A program made the position numbers and the translations under genes. 64,000 nt of DNA from Pyropia haitanensis. Lineage: Eukaryota; Rhodophyta; Bangiophyceae; Bangiales; Bangiaceae. Each line of letters opens with the position of its first letter. Position 1 is the first letter of the stretch. Positions 43,231 to 55,600 of the stretch are shown here, piece after piece. The stretch spans positions 4,587,951-4,651,950 of the forward strand of contig SDUX01000001.1 in assembly GCA_008729055.1 (NCBI GenBank), written 5' to 3'. Below the pieces are notes generated by a model, which saw nothing but the letters and a program-made list of their open reading frames with translations, had not been told where the DNA came from and ran no database searches.

Positions 43231-45036
43231 TCAGTGGAACTTTTGAAGCACAATAAAATTAGGCTGCAGGACCCGTTCTCTGACGACGTCCTGAGCCACC
43301 ATGGCGTCTTCGAGGACTCTGCCGCGGCCTCCTCCGTTGCTGCTAGAATTGACACCGCTCCCGCAGCCGCACCATTGCTGCCGCCGCCGACGTCCCCATC
43401 GCCACCATCGCGGCCACCGCCCGTTGGTGGCTCTATGCGGCAGTGGAAAAAAATTGTAGAAGAGAAAAAACTCTGCGGCAGGCACACAGGCGGGTCCGCC
43501 GGCAGCCGCCGAGCAGCCGAGCCAGAAGCGCGTCTCCATCCATGGCTGGCGTATACATGGCCGACGCGGTTGACGTGCAGATGATGGTGAGCTCACGTCC
43601 ATGGCATTATGCGAGTCAGCCACCTTCGGGCCAAACAGCTCGGCGGGAAGGGTAGGCGGGGAGTTGCCCGTCGGGTACGCCAACACCAACTTTTCGTGGC
43701 AGCTGGGGCACGCCTGGCTCGTGTTGAACTTGTCCTGATCTACTAACCAGCACAGGCGGCGGAGGTACCGGCGCACCCAGCCGTCCCCCCCTCGCACGCG
43801 CGCGTTGCCCATCGCCACAACGACCACCGTGCCGCCGCGCACCTGCCGAAGAAGGCCGCCCGTCAGGTCTCGCGCGGTCGCCGCCGCAAACCGTCCTCGC
43901 TGGATGGTCTGGTGGAGGGCGGCCGCCCGCAGTCCACGCGTAGCTTCAGCCCCAAAGCGCTCAACGTACGCGGCCGTCTCGCGCAGGGCGGCCCACTCGC
44001 GCGTCGCCCGCAGGTGTTGCTCGCGGTCGCCCGTCCGCATTGTGCCGTGGGCCGCGGCCTCGTCGACGGGCGGCGGCACCTCCGTGTCGCTGCCGGCGCG
44101 TGCGGCTGACGCTGCCTCCGCTCGCTGCCGCCAGAGTTTCCACGCGCGGGCTTTGAAACTGCCGCCGCTGGCCTCCCGGAACTGTGCAGCGCTCACCTTG
44201 TAGCGGATTCCGGGCATAGGCGCCAGGCAGCGGCGGTCTTTGCGCCGCGGCAGCGCTTCGACGCGCTCGAGCAGGGCACTCGAGCTACTGGCAGCGTGGG
44301 TCACCACACGTCGCGCAACCGCCTCAGCCTCGTGGCGCGGGACCGTCCAGCGGTGCAGACGAGTGCGGCGGAGCACTCGCCTCACTGCCGCAGCGAGTTT
44401 GGTGCGGCCAGCGCGCCGGTGGGTAGCGTTGGGCCCGCGCCGCACACGTCTGTGGCTTCGACCGGGCATGGCCGTCTGATAGGTCCTGCCCGTCTGCTCA
44501 GCCGACGGCGGGTCGCTCGTCCCTCGCGCTCCAGTCTGCTGGGGTCGCTTGGCCGCCCGCCCGCCACCGCCCGCGACGGCAGACGCCGCTCTCTTGCCTT
44601 GCTTGACGTGCGTCTGCTGGTGGTGGCCCGACGCCGTCGCGGAAGCGTCGCCTGCGGCGTCGTCTTTGCTGCACAGCAGCGCCGCGCACGCACGATTCAG
44701 GGCGTCCAGCCCAAGTCGGCGCGCCCAGGCGGCGCGCATCGCGTCAACCGCTGGGCGGGCGGGCAAGTCCGCCGTGCTGATGCACTCGCCGGGCGCCACC
44801 GTCAGGATGCAGGACCGCCCAGGGTCCACGCCCACCACCTGCATCCGCCGCACAGTCCCCAGCGGTAAGCCGCTGCGCTCCAGCTGCGTCAGAGCCCCCG
44901 CGTGGACCGCCGAGCGAACGCCCGCCCCGCCCTTGCGCCGACCACCTGCCGTTGACTGCTGCCTGGCCCAGTCCGCCGCCCGTGCCTCCGCCTCTGCCGG
45001 CGTGTCGGGACGCGACACGTAAAATGTGGCGGCCAC
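43231..45036 (-). CDS. Fanzor-like RuvC nuclease, array copy 3
   Basis: Same frame as copy 2, with one visible missense in the middle (Phe for Val in AAQFREASGG, near 44180). The ORF has stayed open in all three copies. The copies are so alike that this says little about selection. Confidence 0.72.
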   Translation of the reverse strand: MAATFYVSRPDTPAEAEARAADWARQQSTAGGRRKGGAGVRSAVHAGALTQLERSGLPLGTVRRMQVVGVDPGRSCILTVAPGECISTADLPARPAVDAMRAAWARRLGLDALNRACAALLCSKDDAAGDASATASGHHQQTHVKQGKRAASAVAGGGGRAAKRPQQTGARGTSDPPSAEQTGRTYQTAMPGRSHRRVRRGPNATHRRAGRTKLAAAVRRVLRRTRLHRWTVPRHEAEAVARRVVTHAASSSSALLERVEALPRRKDRRCLAPMPGIRYKVSAAQFREASGGSFKARAWKLWRQRAEAASAARAGSDTEVPPPVDEAAAHGTMRTGDREQHLRATREWAALRETAAYVERFGAEATRGLRAAALHQTIQRGRFAAATARDLTGGLLRQVRGGTVVVVAMGNARVRGGDGWVRRYLRRLCWLVDQDKFNTSQACPSCHEKLVLAYPTGNSPPTLPAELFGPKVADSHNAMDVSSPSSARQPRRPCIRQPWMETRFWLGCSAAAGGPACVPAAEFFLFYNFFPLPHRATNGRWPRWWRWGRRRRQQWCGCGSGVNSSSNGGGRGRVLEDAMVAQDVVRERVLQPNFIVLQKFH

Positions 45037-48000
45037 GCCGCCGGTGAGGCCATTCGGCTGAACTGCTGCGCCCCCCGCTTTAGAGCTTGCAGGCGGACTT
45101 TAGCTCATGAAAAACAAGAACCATGACTTGGCCTCCCCGGTCGATAATTTCTCTCCTTTCGGTCGTGCTTCCGAGTTTTATTGACCCCACACCCGACAAG
45201 CCGTGTGACAAACACCTGGTCCAAGTCGCACCTGGGTCCACGACTTGTGAAATTGACCAGACTTGGGTCATGGCAGTCCTCAACGTGTCAAAGACACCTC
45301 GACGACTTCACGGTGAGATAAAGATCGCGGCGATCTCTACCCACAAATGGAACGTCACGGCTGTGACTCAACAGAAGTGGACTGTGATGGAGGGGGAAAC
45401 TCGTTTTCCTCCAGACCCAAAGCCTCAGGCAGACTCGCCGACGGTATTGCAGTTCCCCGAACCCGGTCTTAAGGCGACAACAACAGCAATGCCTGGGCAA
45501 GAGCAAGAGCCAATCGCGGGCACGCAGTTCACAAGCAACCTGGAGCGGACTGCGGTGCTCACATCCGTAAACGCATGCAGCCGGTCTCCAAAAAAACTGT
45601 GCTGTCATATGAGCCAAGAAAAAGAGCCAAAGTTTGAAAGATCAGGACCACGTGGCTCAGACTCGCTCAAAAAGAACACGAAAACGTCAGAAAATGGACA
45701 ATTGCGAAAAAACCGGACAATTCACGAGACCCGCAACCAAAAAAGATTAGTGCATGCCAGTGCGTACAGCCGACAAACATCCTCGCGCGAGCTGAACCGA
45801 CGCCATCGCAGTCCGGCGGCGAGCCGGCGCAACCGCTCTCACTCGCAGAGACAGGAGAATCACCAATCGTATTGACCATCAGCGAGCTGAGTCCGCATGA
45901 CAGTGAAAATTCCTAGTCAAATCGCGCGCGGACCGGCCCTCTGTTCCTTCCAATTGGGCGGGCGACGGCCGGGCGACAGGACCGTGGACGACGCCTGGGG
46001 ACGAGCGATGCTTGACGGCAAATCTGTTGGAATCGGGCGCCAGTCGAGGACTCGCAGAGCTGACAGCGGGCCACGGGGCAATCGCCCTACCATTCCGCCA
46101 CGCCACTATCTGTTTTGACACATCGCAGATTTTGTGAATCCATATTGCCAATTGGCCTCACTGGTAGACGACAGCAGTACGGGACATTCAATAAGGTCCA
46201 ATATTCAGTGTGAATCGAACGACGACGACGGTGGCGACGACGGTGATCACGAATCGCGAGTTCGCCAAATCAAATGGACGGGCGGAGTTGACCAGCGAGG
46301 GGTGTGCACCGCCAGTTGGAATGAGATCGCCAAAGCTCAATTGAGTAACAAGCGACCATTCCAAATCGCTACCGCCGCTCGGTGTGTGGCTGAGAATGGC
46401 TCTGGCGGCAACGGTCGGCATCTGCGACGTCTGGCCGACAGTAGATACTCCGCGTGTGCGCGCTTGCACGCGTTGTGCCTCCGCAGTCTGGGTGAGGCGT
46501 TCCACACGAGAGGAGAGGCAGTGTTATTGGCACGCTAGATATGTTGCGATTGCGTAGTTCACTCATCCGACCAATCACACTCTGATTAACCAGGCGGATC
46601 CTGGATTCATAATGGCACGGTGGGGACGGCAATGACACATGCGTCGGGTTGCATCGTTTCTGCAGGCTTTAGGCTAGCACAGTGGATGTCGATCTACTTT
46701 GGGACGGCCCCATGAGGTGCGCATCCCAGTCCAATTTTGGACCGCCCTGCATGGCTCGGCGAAAGTCGTGGAGATTTTGAGTGGTCGTCGGTCTGCTTGA
46801 TTCTGGTGGCCTCTTCATGGGGATGGCCCATCAGGGCGTCTGCGATAGGGGATCTTGTTGGCGTATTGTTGAGGACCGTTTCAACAAGACGCCACCAGAC
46901 TGGGCCCTCATTGGTCAGCCGGCACCTCCTCAACAAGAGCCATTCTCCTGAACTCGGACGTCCAATGAGAAAAAGACGGGGCTGGCTCTTCTAGGCGTCT
47001 TGTTGCGCCCGGGCAAGGAAGACGCCAGACACGTGGGCTTGCCACCCACATGAGACGCTTTCTCGCTGAAGTGGTACGCCACGATTGCTAGAAGGAGTGC
47101 CACGTCTGAAGCATTTTCTTTCATCGCGGCGATTCTGGTCAACCGTGGACAAGCGGAAACTTTTCGTCTGATTGTGCACTCGAGTCCTTTACACACGACA
47201 GCTCCATTAGCGCCGTACGGAGAGGTCCCCAGACAGCATGATTGACAGTTTTCGTCATGGAAACTATCTCATTGTCAAGTGGCTCCGAAAAAAGAGGGTG
47301 ATTTCGGACGCATTTTCCTGGCGTCTTGTTGCCGGCTATTCTGAGTGCACAGTTTTCTAGACAACGGCTGTATGAGGGGGGACCGACGAGGTTAGACTCG
47401 GTCCCCCCCCCAATTTCTCCCGATGGATTCGATAGGGGGGCTACCGGGCCAAGGGCCGGTACGCCCTCCTCTTGCTTTTAGAGCGACAACAGGGCGCCCG
47501 CGGCCCGCGTCCCTGCAAAAAACAACTGCACGTCTGCGACCCTCTTCACCGTGTGCACGACCGTGCATCTCTGTCGATCCTGCCGCCAGGCGCGTGTGGC
47601 CACAGGTAACGCCCAACTCGTAGTTCCCACTTCCCTTTTACTTCGCCCGTTTCCCGGAGGGTACTTGTGGTCCCCAAGTGGTCGAATACATACTACAGGA
47701 CGACTCCGCCCACGACCCGTCACCACCTCCCCCGACTTGGTGGGGTGGGGCTGCAGCAACAGAAAAAAAAGGAGAGGAAGGGGCCTACACACCCTTGCGG
47801 CCGACCACCCGACACACGGGAGGAAGGGAAGAACACCCACCCGCCGCCGACCACCCGACCCACGGGAGGAAGAGGAAGGCACACCACCTCAGCCGCCGAC
47901 CGCACGACCCCGCGGCAGGAAGAAGGGGACGACACCACCCCGCCGCCGACCTCCCGACCCACGGGAAAAAGAAAAAGAAACACCACCCGCCGACGGGCGC

Positions 48001-48722
48001 CCGACACAAGAGCAAACAGGAACCCAGCACGTCCGGCCAACAAACGGACGGGGATAGCCACGCCCCGTCCGCCACCACCTGCCCACCCAAGCGGAATTGG
48101 TGGGGAATGGGGACGGGATCAGTTGTCCCGCCCCCACAGGAGAAAGGGGAGGAGAAAACCCCGACCAGAACAAGCACGGGGAAGACACACACCCCGGAGA
48201 CCAACGAGACCGCAACCCACGGTGCGCGATTGGGATGCCCGAGACGCGAGGGACGGGATGGCAACTCGCCTCCCTCCCCCCTATATACCCCTCCTGTGTG
48301 TTCTCAAACACCCTTAAGAGCAGCAGGACCAGGAGGGGTTCCCGATCGTGCCATGTGGGAGGGGGTGTGGGGAACGCAAGTGAGCAGCCCCCCCCCCCGA
48401 TCGGGTGTAGCAACGAGAAGGAGGAAACGTAGACACCGCAACCCCTCCCCCAGCCCTTACGTGTCCCTCACCATTCTGGGCCAGATCTTTTCGTCCACCC
48501 AATCAGGTGCGAGCGTCACGAGTTTGCGGCCCTCGCATCCTCGGCCCCCACCAGGGGAGGTGCAGTCTCGACACCCCTTGAAGATCTGCAAGCGGCAGAT
48601 GATTGGACGTCCGCCGGGCAGGCTGGACTGTTGAAGAGGTGGGGGGTGTAGCGAACCCCGAATCTGGGTTTGAATATTCGGAGCAAGTGACTGAGAATTG
48701 AGATTCGATTTCACCCGACCCA

Positions 48723-48725
48723 TGA
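48723..48725. repeat. Target-site duplication TGA of the Harbinger element, left copy
   Basis: CCCATGA here and TGAGTGAAAT at 56498 reconstruct CCCATGAGTGAAAT, the uninterrupted sequence of array copies 1 and 2 (about 26166 and 34858). A 3-bp duplication is typical of PIF/Harbinger. Confidence 0.93.
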
Positions 48726-48746
48726 GAGCATACCCACCAACAGCAA

Positions 48747-50890
48747 GACCATCCCCAACCGATTTTCATTTAAGCCTGAAATGGACACACGTGGCGGCTG
48801 GTGACTGGAAGACCAACCGGAATCCGAGGGCCCCGACCGATCTGGATGGAGTTGTCTAGAACGGCTTCGTCAGGAGCCCAATGTGTGCATCAATTCGTCG
48901 GGATGTTGTTGGGTGTGGACCAAAGACCAAGGAAGATTGCAATAGAATCAAGAATCACAAGCGATGGTCACATCCAGTCGGGAGAAGCAACGCGAGCGTC
49001 GCAGATGCCGCACGATCGTGCGCCCGTTTCGACGACAATTATGCGATCAAGGGCGACACGTTGCCCTCAATTTCTCGGTCGACTGCGATCGTATGCATCA
49101 AATGTAGTCGAAACAGTCCAATTCTCTCAACGATCGTCCCAACGGACGCGACCTCGTGCGTATCTCGCGCGGCCCCTCCGCTTGAACGGCGGTCGCAGCG
49201 GGAAACTAGTGCATTGCCAGTATGCAGGCAGCCCTCCACACACTGCCTGAACCCGTCGTAGACACTGTCTGATGGAAGGGGGGCTAGGATCCGGCCGCGG
49301 GTGCCAGCCCTGGGGCAGGCGTGTCGCCCGCGTTCCGCCAGCACGGGGGATTCTTTCTTTCCGGCAGGCCTCCCGCGCCTCTCCCAGCCTCCAGCAAGAA
49401 CCCGTAAAATGGCTCCCCTATTGGTGGGCGGGGGCAGCAGGCAGGCCCGGTGGAGCCCGCGCCACAGTCTTCCGCCCACTCGGCTGCCATCCGCCACCGC
49501 CGGCGCGGGGCGCCCCGTCGGACGCCCCGACACCAACGTGGTTGCCTGCTGGGCGCTCCCCGCCCCCCCAATCCGCGTTCAGCCACCCAATGGAAAACTG
49601 ACGTGTCCCGACCCTCTACGAGCGGCCTTCCAGCCGCCACCAGCTTGGCGGGTGGCCCCGCCGGACGACCCAACCCCAACGTGGTTGCCTGCTGGGCGCC
49701 CCCCCCCCCCACAACCCCCCGAGTCAGCCTCCCAATTGGTGGCGGCGGCAGGACCCAGACACGCCACATCCCCCCCCGCCCACGCGGCTGCAGGCGGCCG
49801 CGCGGCCGCCCCGCCGCCACCACCCACGAAGGCGCCCCGTCGGACGCCCCAATTCCGACCGGTTTTGCCTGCTGGGCGCCCCGCCCCCGCTGCCGACCCC
49901 CCCTCCCCTGTCCCCCTCCTAGCCCGACCTGTGGCGCGCGCGTGGGGTGTGCGTGGCGGCGGGGGGCACGTTCGCGCGCGGGGCTGGCCGGGGCGGGTGC
50001 CGATCCTACCCGTTTACGGGGGGGCGGGGCCCGTCGTCCCCGCCGCCTGAACGGCACCGCCCCGCCCGCGCCCTGCCCCAGCGATCACCGCCGACGGAGC
50101 CAACCGCGCACCCCGCCCACCTTTCCTCCCCCCAACCGCTTTCGCGCTTCCGACGCTCCGCTCCCCGCCCCCCGCACTCACAACGTCTTCCCGCCCACCA
50201 TGCACGGCCGCGGCCACGGCCCCGGCGATGGTCGCCGCGGCTATGGCGGCCCGGCCGCCCCATGGAGGCCGGCGTCACCCTACTGCGCCCCATGGTCATC
50301 GCCCCAGCAGCAGCCGTCATCCGACTGGGGGCCGCCGTCTGCGGCGGGCCCGCCGCCTTCGCTGTGCCATTGGACGTGCCGCTGCCCGTGGGCGGCCCCG
50401 CCCCCGCCTGGCTGGACCGACTCGCCTCCCTGGACTACAAATGGCGGACGTGATGGCTGGTGGGATGCCCCCGCCCCCTCCAACCCCCGCACTGCCTACG
50501 ACGACTGGCCCCGCCGCCCCCCCTACCCTCCCCGCCATTATCCCGACGAGCAGCCTCGCCCCCGCGGCCGGACCAACCCTCCTCGCGGACGTGACGACAA
50601 CCCGCCCCCCCGGCACAGCCCAGGGCGGTACGACGACCGCCCTGACCGCTGGGTGGCCGCCGCCCCCCCCCCCCCGCCGTTCGACGAGCAGCCGCCGCCG
50701 CGCTACGACCAAAGGCCGCCCCCGCCGCCGCTCCCTCCGCCACCCCCGCCGCCGCCCCCGCCGCTGCCCTACCGCGGAGACCACGCCGGACGGCAAGTGC
50801 GCTCCCCTCGAGGCCCCCCGCCTCGCCACGCATCTCGCGCCGACCCTGCAGGGCAGGGCCCCCCTCGTCGCTGGCCGACCAACCGCCACG
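48747..50890. other. Left non-coding and proline-rich part of the Harbinger element
   Basis: The first 500 bases hold no gene. 49.4-49.9 kb holds three dispersed repeats of GCCTGCTGGGCGC-like sequence (49544, 49686, 49866). From ATG 50200 (context CCACCATG) a Gly/Arg/Pro/Tyr-rich frame is open to 51021 in a different frame from the Myb-like domain. It could encode the disordered N-terminus of that protein if an intron or frameshift joins them. Confidence 0.4.
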
Positions 50891-52267
50891 ATGGGCTCGG
50901 GGCTGGGCTGGTCCGAGGTGGAGCTGACGTGCCTGTGCCAGGCCTGGCTGGAGAAGACTCGCGACAGCGTGGTGGGGACGGACCAGAAGGGGAGCGACTT
51001 TTACGGCGGTGTGCGGAATGAGTATCTGAACCTGATGCGCGCCCGCGCGGAGCTGCCGATGACGAAGGACCGCACGGTTGGGGCGGTGACAAAGACCTGG
51101 GACAAAGTCAAGAAGGGGGCGAGCGCGTTTGCATCGTCATTCCTGGCCGTGCAGCGCCTGCAGCTGACGGGCAACCCGTCGAAGGAGGCGCTCGTGCAGG
51201 GCGCGTTGGCCCACAGCAAGGGCGAGGACATCTACGAGGCAATTCGGTTGCACCAAGCGCGTCTGGACGGGACCGAGCCGGAGACTTTGAAGCGTAAGTA
51301 CTAACCCCTCGAGAAGTACGTTCCGTGCTGGAAAGTTTTGCGCCATTCTGACAAGTGGAGCGGGGCCGCCGGCGCGGCTGCCGCGGGGATGGGTACCCGC
51401 AGCAGCACTGACGGGAGCGGCGACAGCGACATCGACGTGGACACGGACGATCCGACCAACGGCCCCCGCACGACTGGCAAAGTGGGGGGCGCAGCCCGCA
51501 AGTTTGACCCGCGCACTCCCGGCAGCAAGGCTGCTAAGCGCGGACGCATGGAGGACCTGGCGGCGGCGCGCGAGGTGCGGGCCAGCACCGAAGCGCTGAA
51601 CGCCATTGCTACGGCGTCTGCTGAGCGGTCCGCAATCATTCTGTTCAACCAGCCCGGCATGCGCGATACTGAAGAGGCCAAGCTGTTTATGCGCACCAAG
51701 GCGCGGCAGATGCTGGTCGCCGCCGGCGTGCCTGTTGGCCCCCCCCACGCACTGAGCTGGACACCTGATCGACTTCCTGCTGCCGTAGCAGCCTACGCCG
51801 CTACAGGCGTTGCCTCTGTTCATGAGCTGTGTGACGACGATGATAATGACACCGAGCGCCCGCCGCCGCCGCCTCCCGCGGCGCCGCTGGCTGTGGCGCC
51901 GCCCCGGATTCCTGCCAATGAGCCAGCGGCAGAGAAAGCTGCCCCCGCCGACGCGTCGGCACTCGAGGGACCTGTGGCAGCATCCCCGGACCGAGCGGCA
52001 GCGCGCCTGCGTGCCCGAGACGGCCTCAGTCCCCGATCTGTGCGTGGTACGGATGGCCCCAGTGCCGCCCTCTCACGTGCTACCCGAGCCCAACTGACAA
52101 AGGCGATGGCTGCCGCTGCGCAAGCTCGCACGTCGCTGGGCACTACTTTGCCGCTTGCTGATGGGGACTCGTGTGACAGCGGCCTGTCCTCCCCCAGCGG
52201 CCCAGCGAGGACCCCTCGCCTCAGCAACCAGTCCAGCAGTGAGTCCGATGTTGCAGAATCGCTTTAG
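50891..52267 (+). pseudogene. Harbinger Myb/SANT-like DNA-binding protein, with a TAA inside a GTAAGT/TACTAAC sequence
   Basis: Accessory protein of PIF/Harbinger elements that helps nuclear import and DNA binding of the transposase. From ATG 50891: GLGWSEVELTCLCQAWLEKT (SANT-like helix), DQKGSDFYGGVRNEY, KTWDKVKKGASAFASSF, then VPCWKVLRHSDKW, the CW...L..KW block of NAM-like Harbinger proteins, then a coiled, Ala-rich C-terminal half ending at TAG 52267. A TAA at 51302-51304 splits the frame just before VPCW. It lies in GTAAGTACTAAC, so a 42-nt intron 51294-51335 would keep the frame and remove the stop, though it would also remove VPCW and put the branch site very close to the donor. A plain nonsense mutation is equally possible. 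Confidence 0.75.
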
Positions 52268-54137
52268 TTTGTGTACGCAGTGTGTGCGTGTGTGTGTGTT
52301 TGTGGCCGCAGGAAGCAAAGGTTTTTTTTTCCTCACCCGTTGGGCAAGGTGAGGTTTTTTTATTCCCTATAACACTTGTACATGCCCCCCCGAACGGTTT
52401 GCCGCGGCTGCACTTCCCGCCGACAGCGCCACCGCGGTTGCCGGCGGTGGTGTTTGCGGCCGTCACCCGGCCAGTGCTTGCCGTCACCGGCCGCCGCCCG
52501 CAGTGCCAGTACTGCGACCGTCACCACCGCCACCGCCGCCGCCGGCAGCCATCGGCGCCGCCACCGTTGCCCCCCCCAGACGTGGCCGCCGCCGCCGTCA
52601 CCGCCGCCCCCCATCAGCGCCGCGGGGGGAGTGGAGGGGGGGGGTGGGGGGGGCTCCTCCCTCCCCGCCGCCGCCGCCGCCGCGTGGGCGCCGCTGGTCG
52701 CGTCGGCGGGGGGGGTGGCGGCGGTGCGGGCGGCGGCCGCGGCGGTGCTGTGAGGGGAGGAAGCCGCGCCGGCGGGGGGGGTCCTGCGGCTAGCGGTCAA
52801 CGGGCGGCCGGCGGCCGGGGAGGGGCGGGGGGGGGGGGGGGGGGGATGGGGGCAGGCGCTGCTGCTGCACCTGGTGGCCGACGCGCTCGACGTGCGCGGG
52901 GTGGACGCGCTTGGGGAGGGGGGGATGGCGCCGCTCGCCACCGCTTCCAAAGTGAAAGTCGGCGACGAGGCGCCGACGGCCGACGGGGCGGCCGCCAATG
53001 GTGGCGGCACCAGCGGCGGCGGGTCGGCGGCGGCGGCGGCGGCGGCGGCGGCGCGCCCCCGGGCGACGCCCCGCCCCTCGGTGCCGCCGTCGCGGCCGCC
53101 GCGGCGAGGCCGCCGCCCGCGTCCGGCGCGGCGGCGTCACCCGCCGAGCGCGCCCACCTGGCGGCCATGGCCGGCGCCGCGGCGGCGGTCGCGGCGCTCC
53201 TCCGCGCGGGGGCGTCCCCCCCCCCCGCCGGCGGCGCCGCGCCGCGAACCCCATCCCTCCTCACCGGCGGCCGCCCCGCGCGGCGCGTCGCCCTCCCCGC
53301 AACGACCGCCGCGGCCGCCGTCGCGGCGGCGGTGGCGCTGCTGTCGCCACACCCGGCGGCCGACGGGCGGTCGCCGCCGTCGGCGGCGGCCGAGGCGGAC
53401 CGCCGGCGGGAGGGGTGGGAGCTCGTCGCCGCCGCCGCCAACGCGGGCGTGCCGCTGCCGCCGGCTGTCGCCGGCCGCCTCGTCATTGCGCTGCAGCGAA
53501 AGCTGGTCGCCCTGCCCGTCGGGCCCGCCGCCGCCTCCGCCGCCCGCCGTCGGCGTGACGGGCGGTTGTGCAGCCGACAGACGGCGTCACCGCCGCCACT
53601 GCCGCCCGGCGTCGGCGCGACGGGCGGCGACGCCGCCCCACGTGGCCGTCGCCGCCGCCTCCGCCGCCCGCCGTACGCACCGCCGCTGTGACCGCCGCCC
53701 GCAGTCCGGGCAGCCGCCGCCACCGCCGCCCACCGTGCGCGCCGCCGCCGGCCTCGCGGCCCACCGTGACCATCGCCGCCGCCACCGCCGCCCGCCGTCG
53801 GCGCGACGCGCGGCGGCACCGCCCCCCGTGGCTGCCGCCGACGCCATCGCCGCCCGCGGCTGGCGCCGCCGAGGCGGCGCTCGCCGCCGACAGGTCCCTT
53901 AAGCCGCTGACCCTTCGCACCCTCACCCCCAAGTGACACACCCGCCAACCCCCCCCTCCCCGCACCCCAAATTCTCCGGTCCGCTGTCTGCCGGCGGGCT
54001 GGCTGTCTTCACGCGCTGGGCGCTGGTATACGCGGACAAAAAAAACGACAGTTATCGAAGGAAAAAAAAAACCCTGCTGAATGGTGAAAAAAAACCTTTT
54101 GTTGCCATGTAGTGTACGCACAGCAGGAACAGCGCCC
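52268..54137. other. GC-rich filler inside the Harbinger element
   Basis: Very GC-rich DNA with long open frames on both strands. One frame has an ankyrin-like AHLAAMAGAAAAVAALLRAG segment (about 53150-53215). This may be captured host sequence or chance in Ala-rich DNA. No gene is called. Confidence 0.35.
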
Positions 54138-55600
54138 TCACAAGTACGGCTCCAAGAGTGCCTCACGGTCACGGTAGATGTCCTCAGCCAGGTCGTCCCG
54201 CAGCTGCACGTGCTCGCGCGTACTGCGAACCTCCTTCCACGCGCGCATGGCCCGTACAAACGCGTCGGATGCCACTTGGTTAATCGGCAGCACGACCGGC
54301 GGCGGGCCGCCCAAACCTGCAAGGGTGCCGTAGCTTGCTGTGCCCCCCCCACCGCCGCCGGGTGCGCCAACCCCGGCGGCAGCGTCAACAGGTCCGTCTC
54401 CCCCGTCGGCTCCCCCCACATCTCCACTTACCGCCGCGGCAAATTCCCGCCGCTGCCGGACTAGATACCCCCCCCGTCGTTGCTCCGTTACCATATTGTG
54501 CAGGATAGCGACCGCCTTGGCAGCCGCGCAGATGGTGGTGACGCGTGCGTAACGCGCGGGATGCATGGCTATATGGAAGCGTGCCGTCAAAACCGCGTAC
54601 AGGCGCTCGACGTCTTTGCGAATCGCCTCCTGCAGGCGGTTAAATGTCTTCCGCTTCTCGGTGTTGGGGTTGGCGTACGAGCAGATGAAAAACGCGTAGT
54701 GTGGGTAGATTCCATCGACAAGATAGTAAGGTAGTGTGCGCGAGTTTCCATTGACGGTAAAGGCCGAGCTGCGGGGGGGCCAATGACGGCGTGGTAGAGC
54801 GGCGACTGCTGCATCAAGTTGAGGTCGTTCATGCTGCCCGGGCACCCCACAAACAGGTTCCAGATATACAGGTCCTCGTCACACACTGTCTCCATATCGA
54901 CCGTGCGCCTCCCCTTCCGGTTCTGGTAAAGCCCCGCCTGGCCCTTCGGGCAGTTCTTCCACTCCCACTGCGAGCAATCCAGAGACCCCATACACCCCGG
55001 CATTCCCCTCTCCGCGTTCCGCTTCATAAGGATGGCCAGCTCCGCGTCGTTGGGGTGGCGCAAATAAACAGGTCCATACTCATCACCAATAAATTCAATC
55101 AGTTTCTTCACAGCGAGGTCAATGGTCGTGGAAGAGATGCGACAGTACCCGTCCGCGCGGTCAGCAGCTTCCCCGTACGCAAGGACACGAAAAGCGGCCA
55201 CCAGCTTCTGCAGAGGATGAGACTGCAAGCGACCTGTCGCGTTCACGGCCTGCTTCCACCACGGCTGGTCCTGCAGCGCACGGTAGATGCGCACAAACAC
55301 CACGCGCGGGACACGAAAACGACGCTCAAAATCCGGCTCCGAGTACACGGGAGGGGCACCGTCCACCCCAAAATAATCTCTCAGAAGGGCACGCAAACCA
55401 GCAGAGAAGTTACGTGGCTTGTTGGCCCTCCGGCCCCTCACGGATCCCCGGTACCGTGGCCGACGGCCACACCGCGACGCGTGCACGCGCTGACGAAAAC
55501 GGCGCAGCACAGCCAAGTGCGCGGCAACAGCCGAGGCAGCCTCGAGGTCCTCCTGGTCCTGCATCAAGGCCGCAACGTCTAGATCCACAGCAGCGTCCAT
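54138..55600 (-). pseudogene. PIF/Harbinger transposase (DDE_Tnp_4 / plant transposon protein family), one frameshift
   Basis: Transposase of the element. Start ATG 55600. The N-terminal region is helical, with FRVPRVVFVRIYRAL and a helix-turn-helix-like GYCRISSTTIDLAVKKLIEF. Catalytic blocks are MGSLDCSQWEWKNCP (first Asp) and FVGCPGSMNDLNLMQQSPLY (second Asp). Then at a run of seven C (54773-54779) the frame changes. The other frame continues PRSSAFTVNGNSRTLPYYLV, DGIYPHYAFF and DVERLYAVLTARF (the Glu), ending at 54138. One extra C would join the two halves, so a single homopolymer slip (or sequencing error) explains the break. All DDE residues are present. It is convergent with the Myb-like gene. 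Confidence 0.9.
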
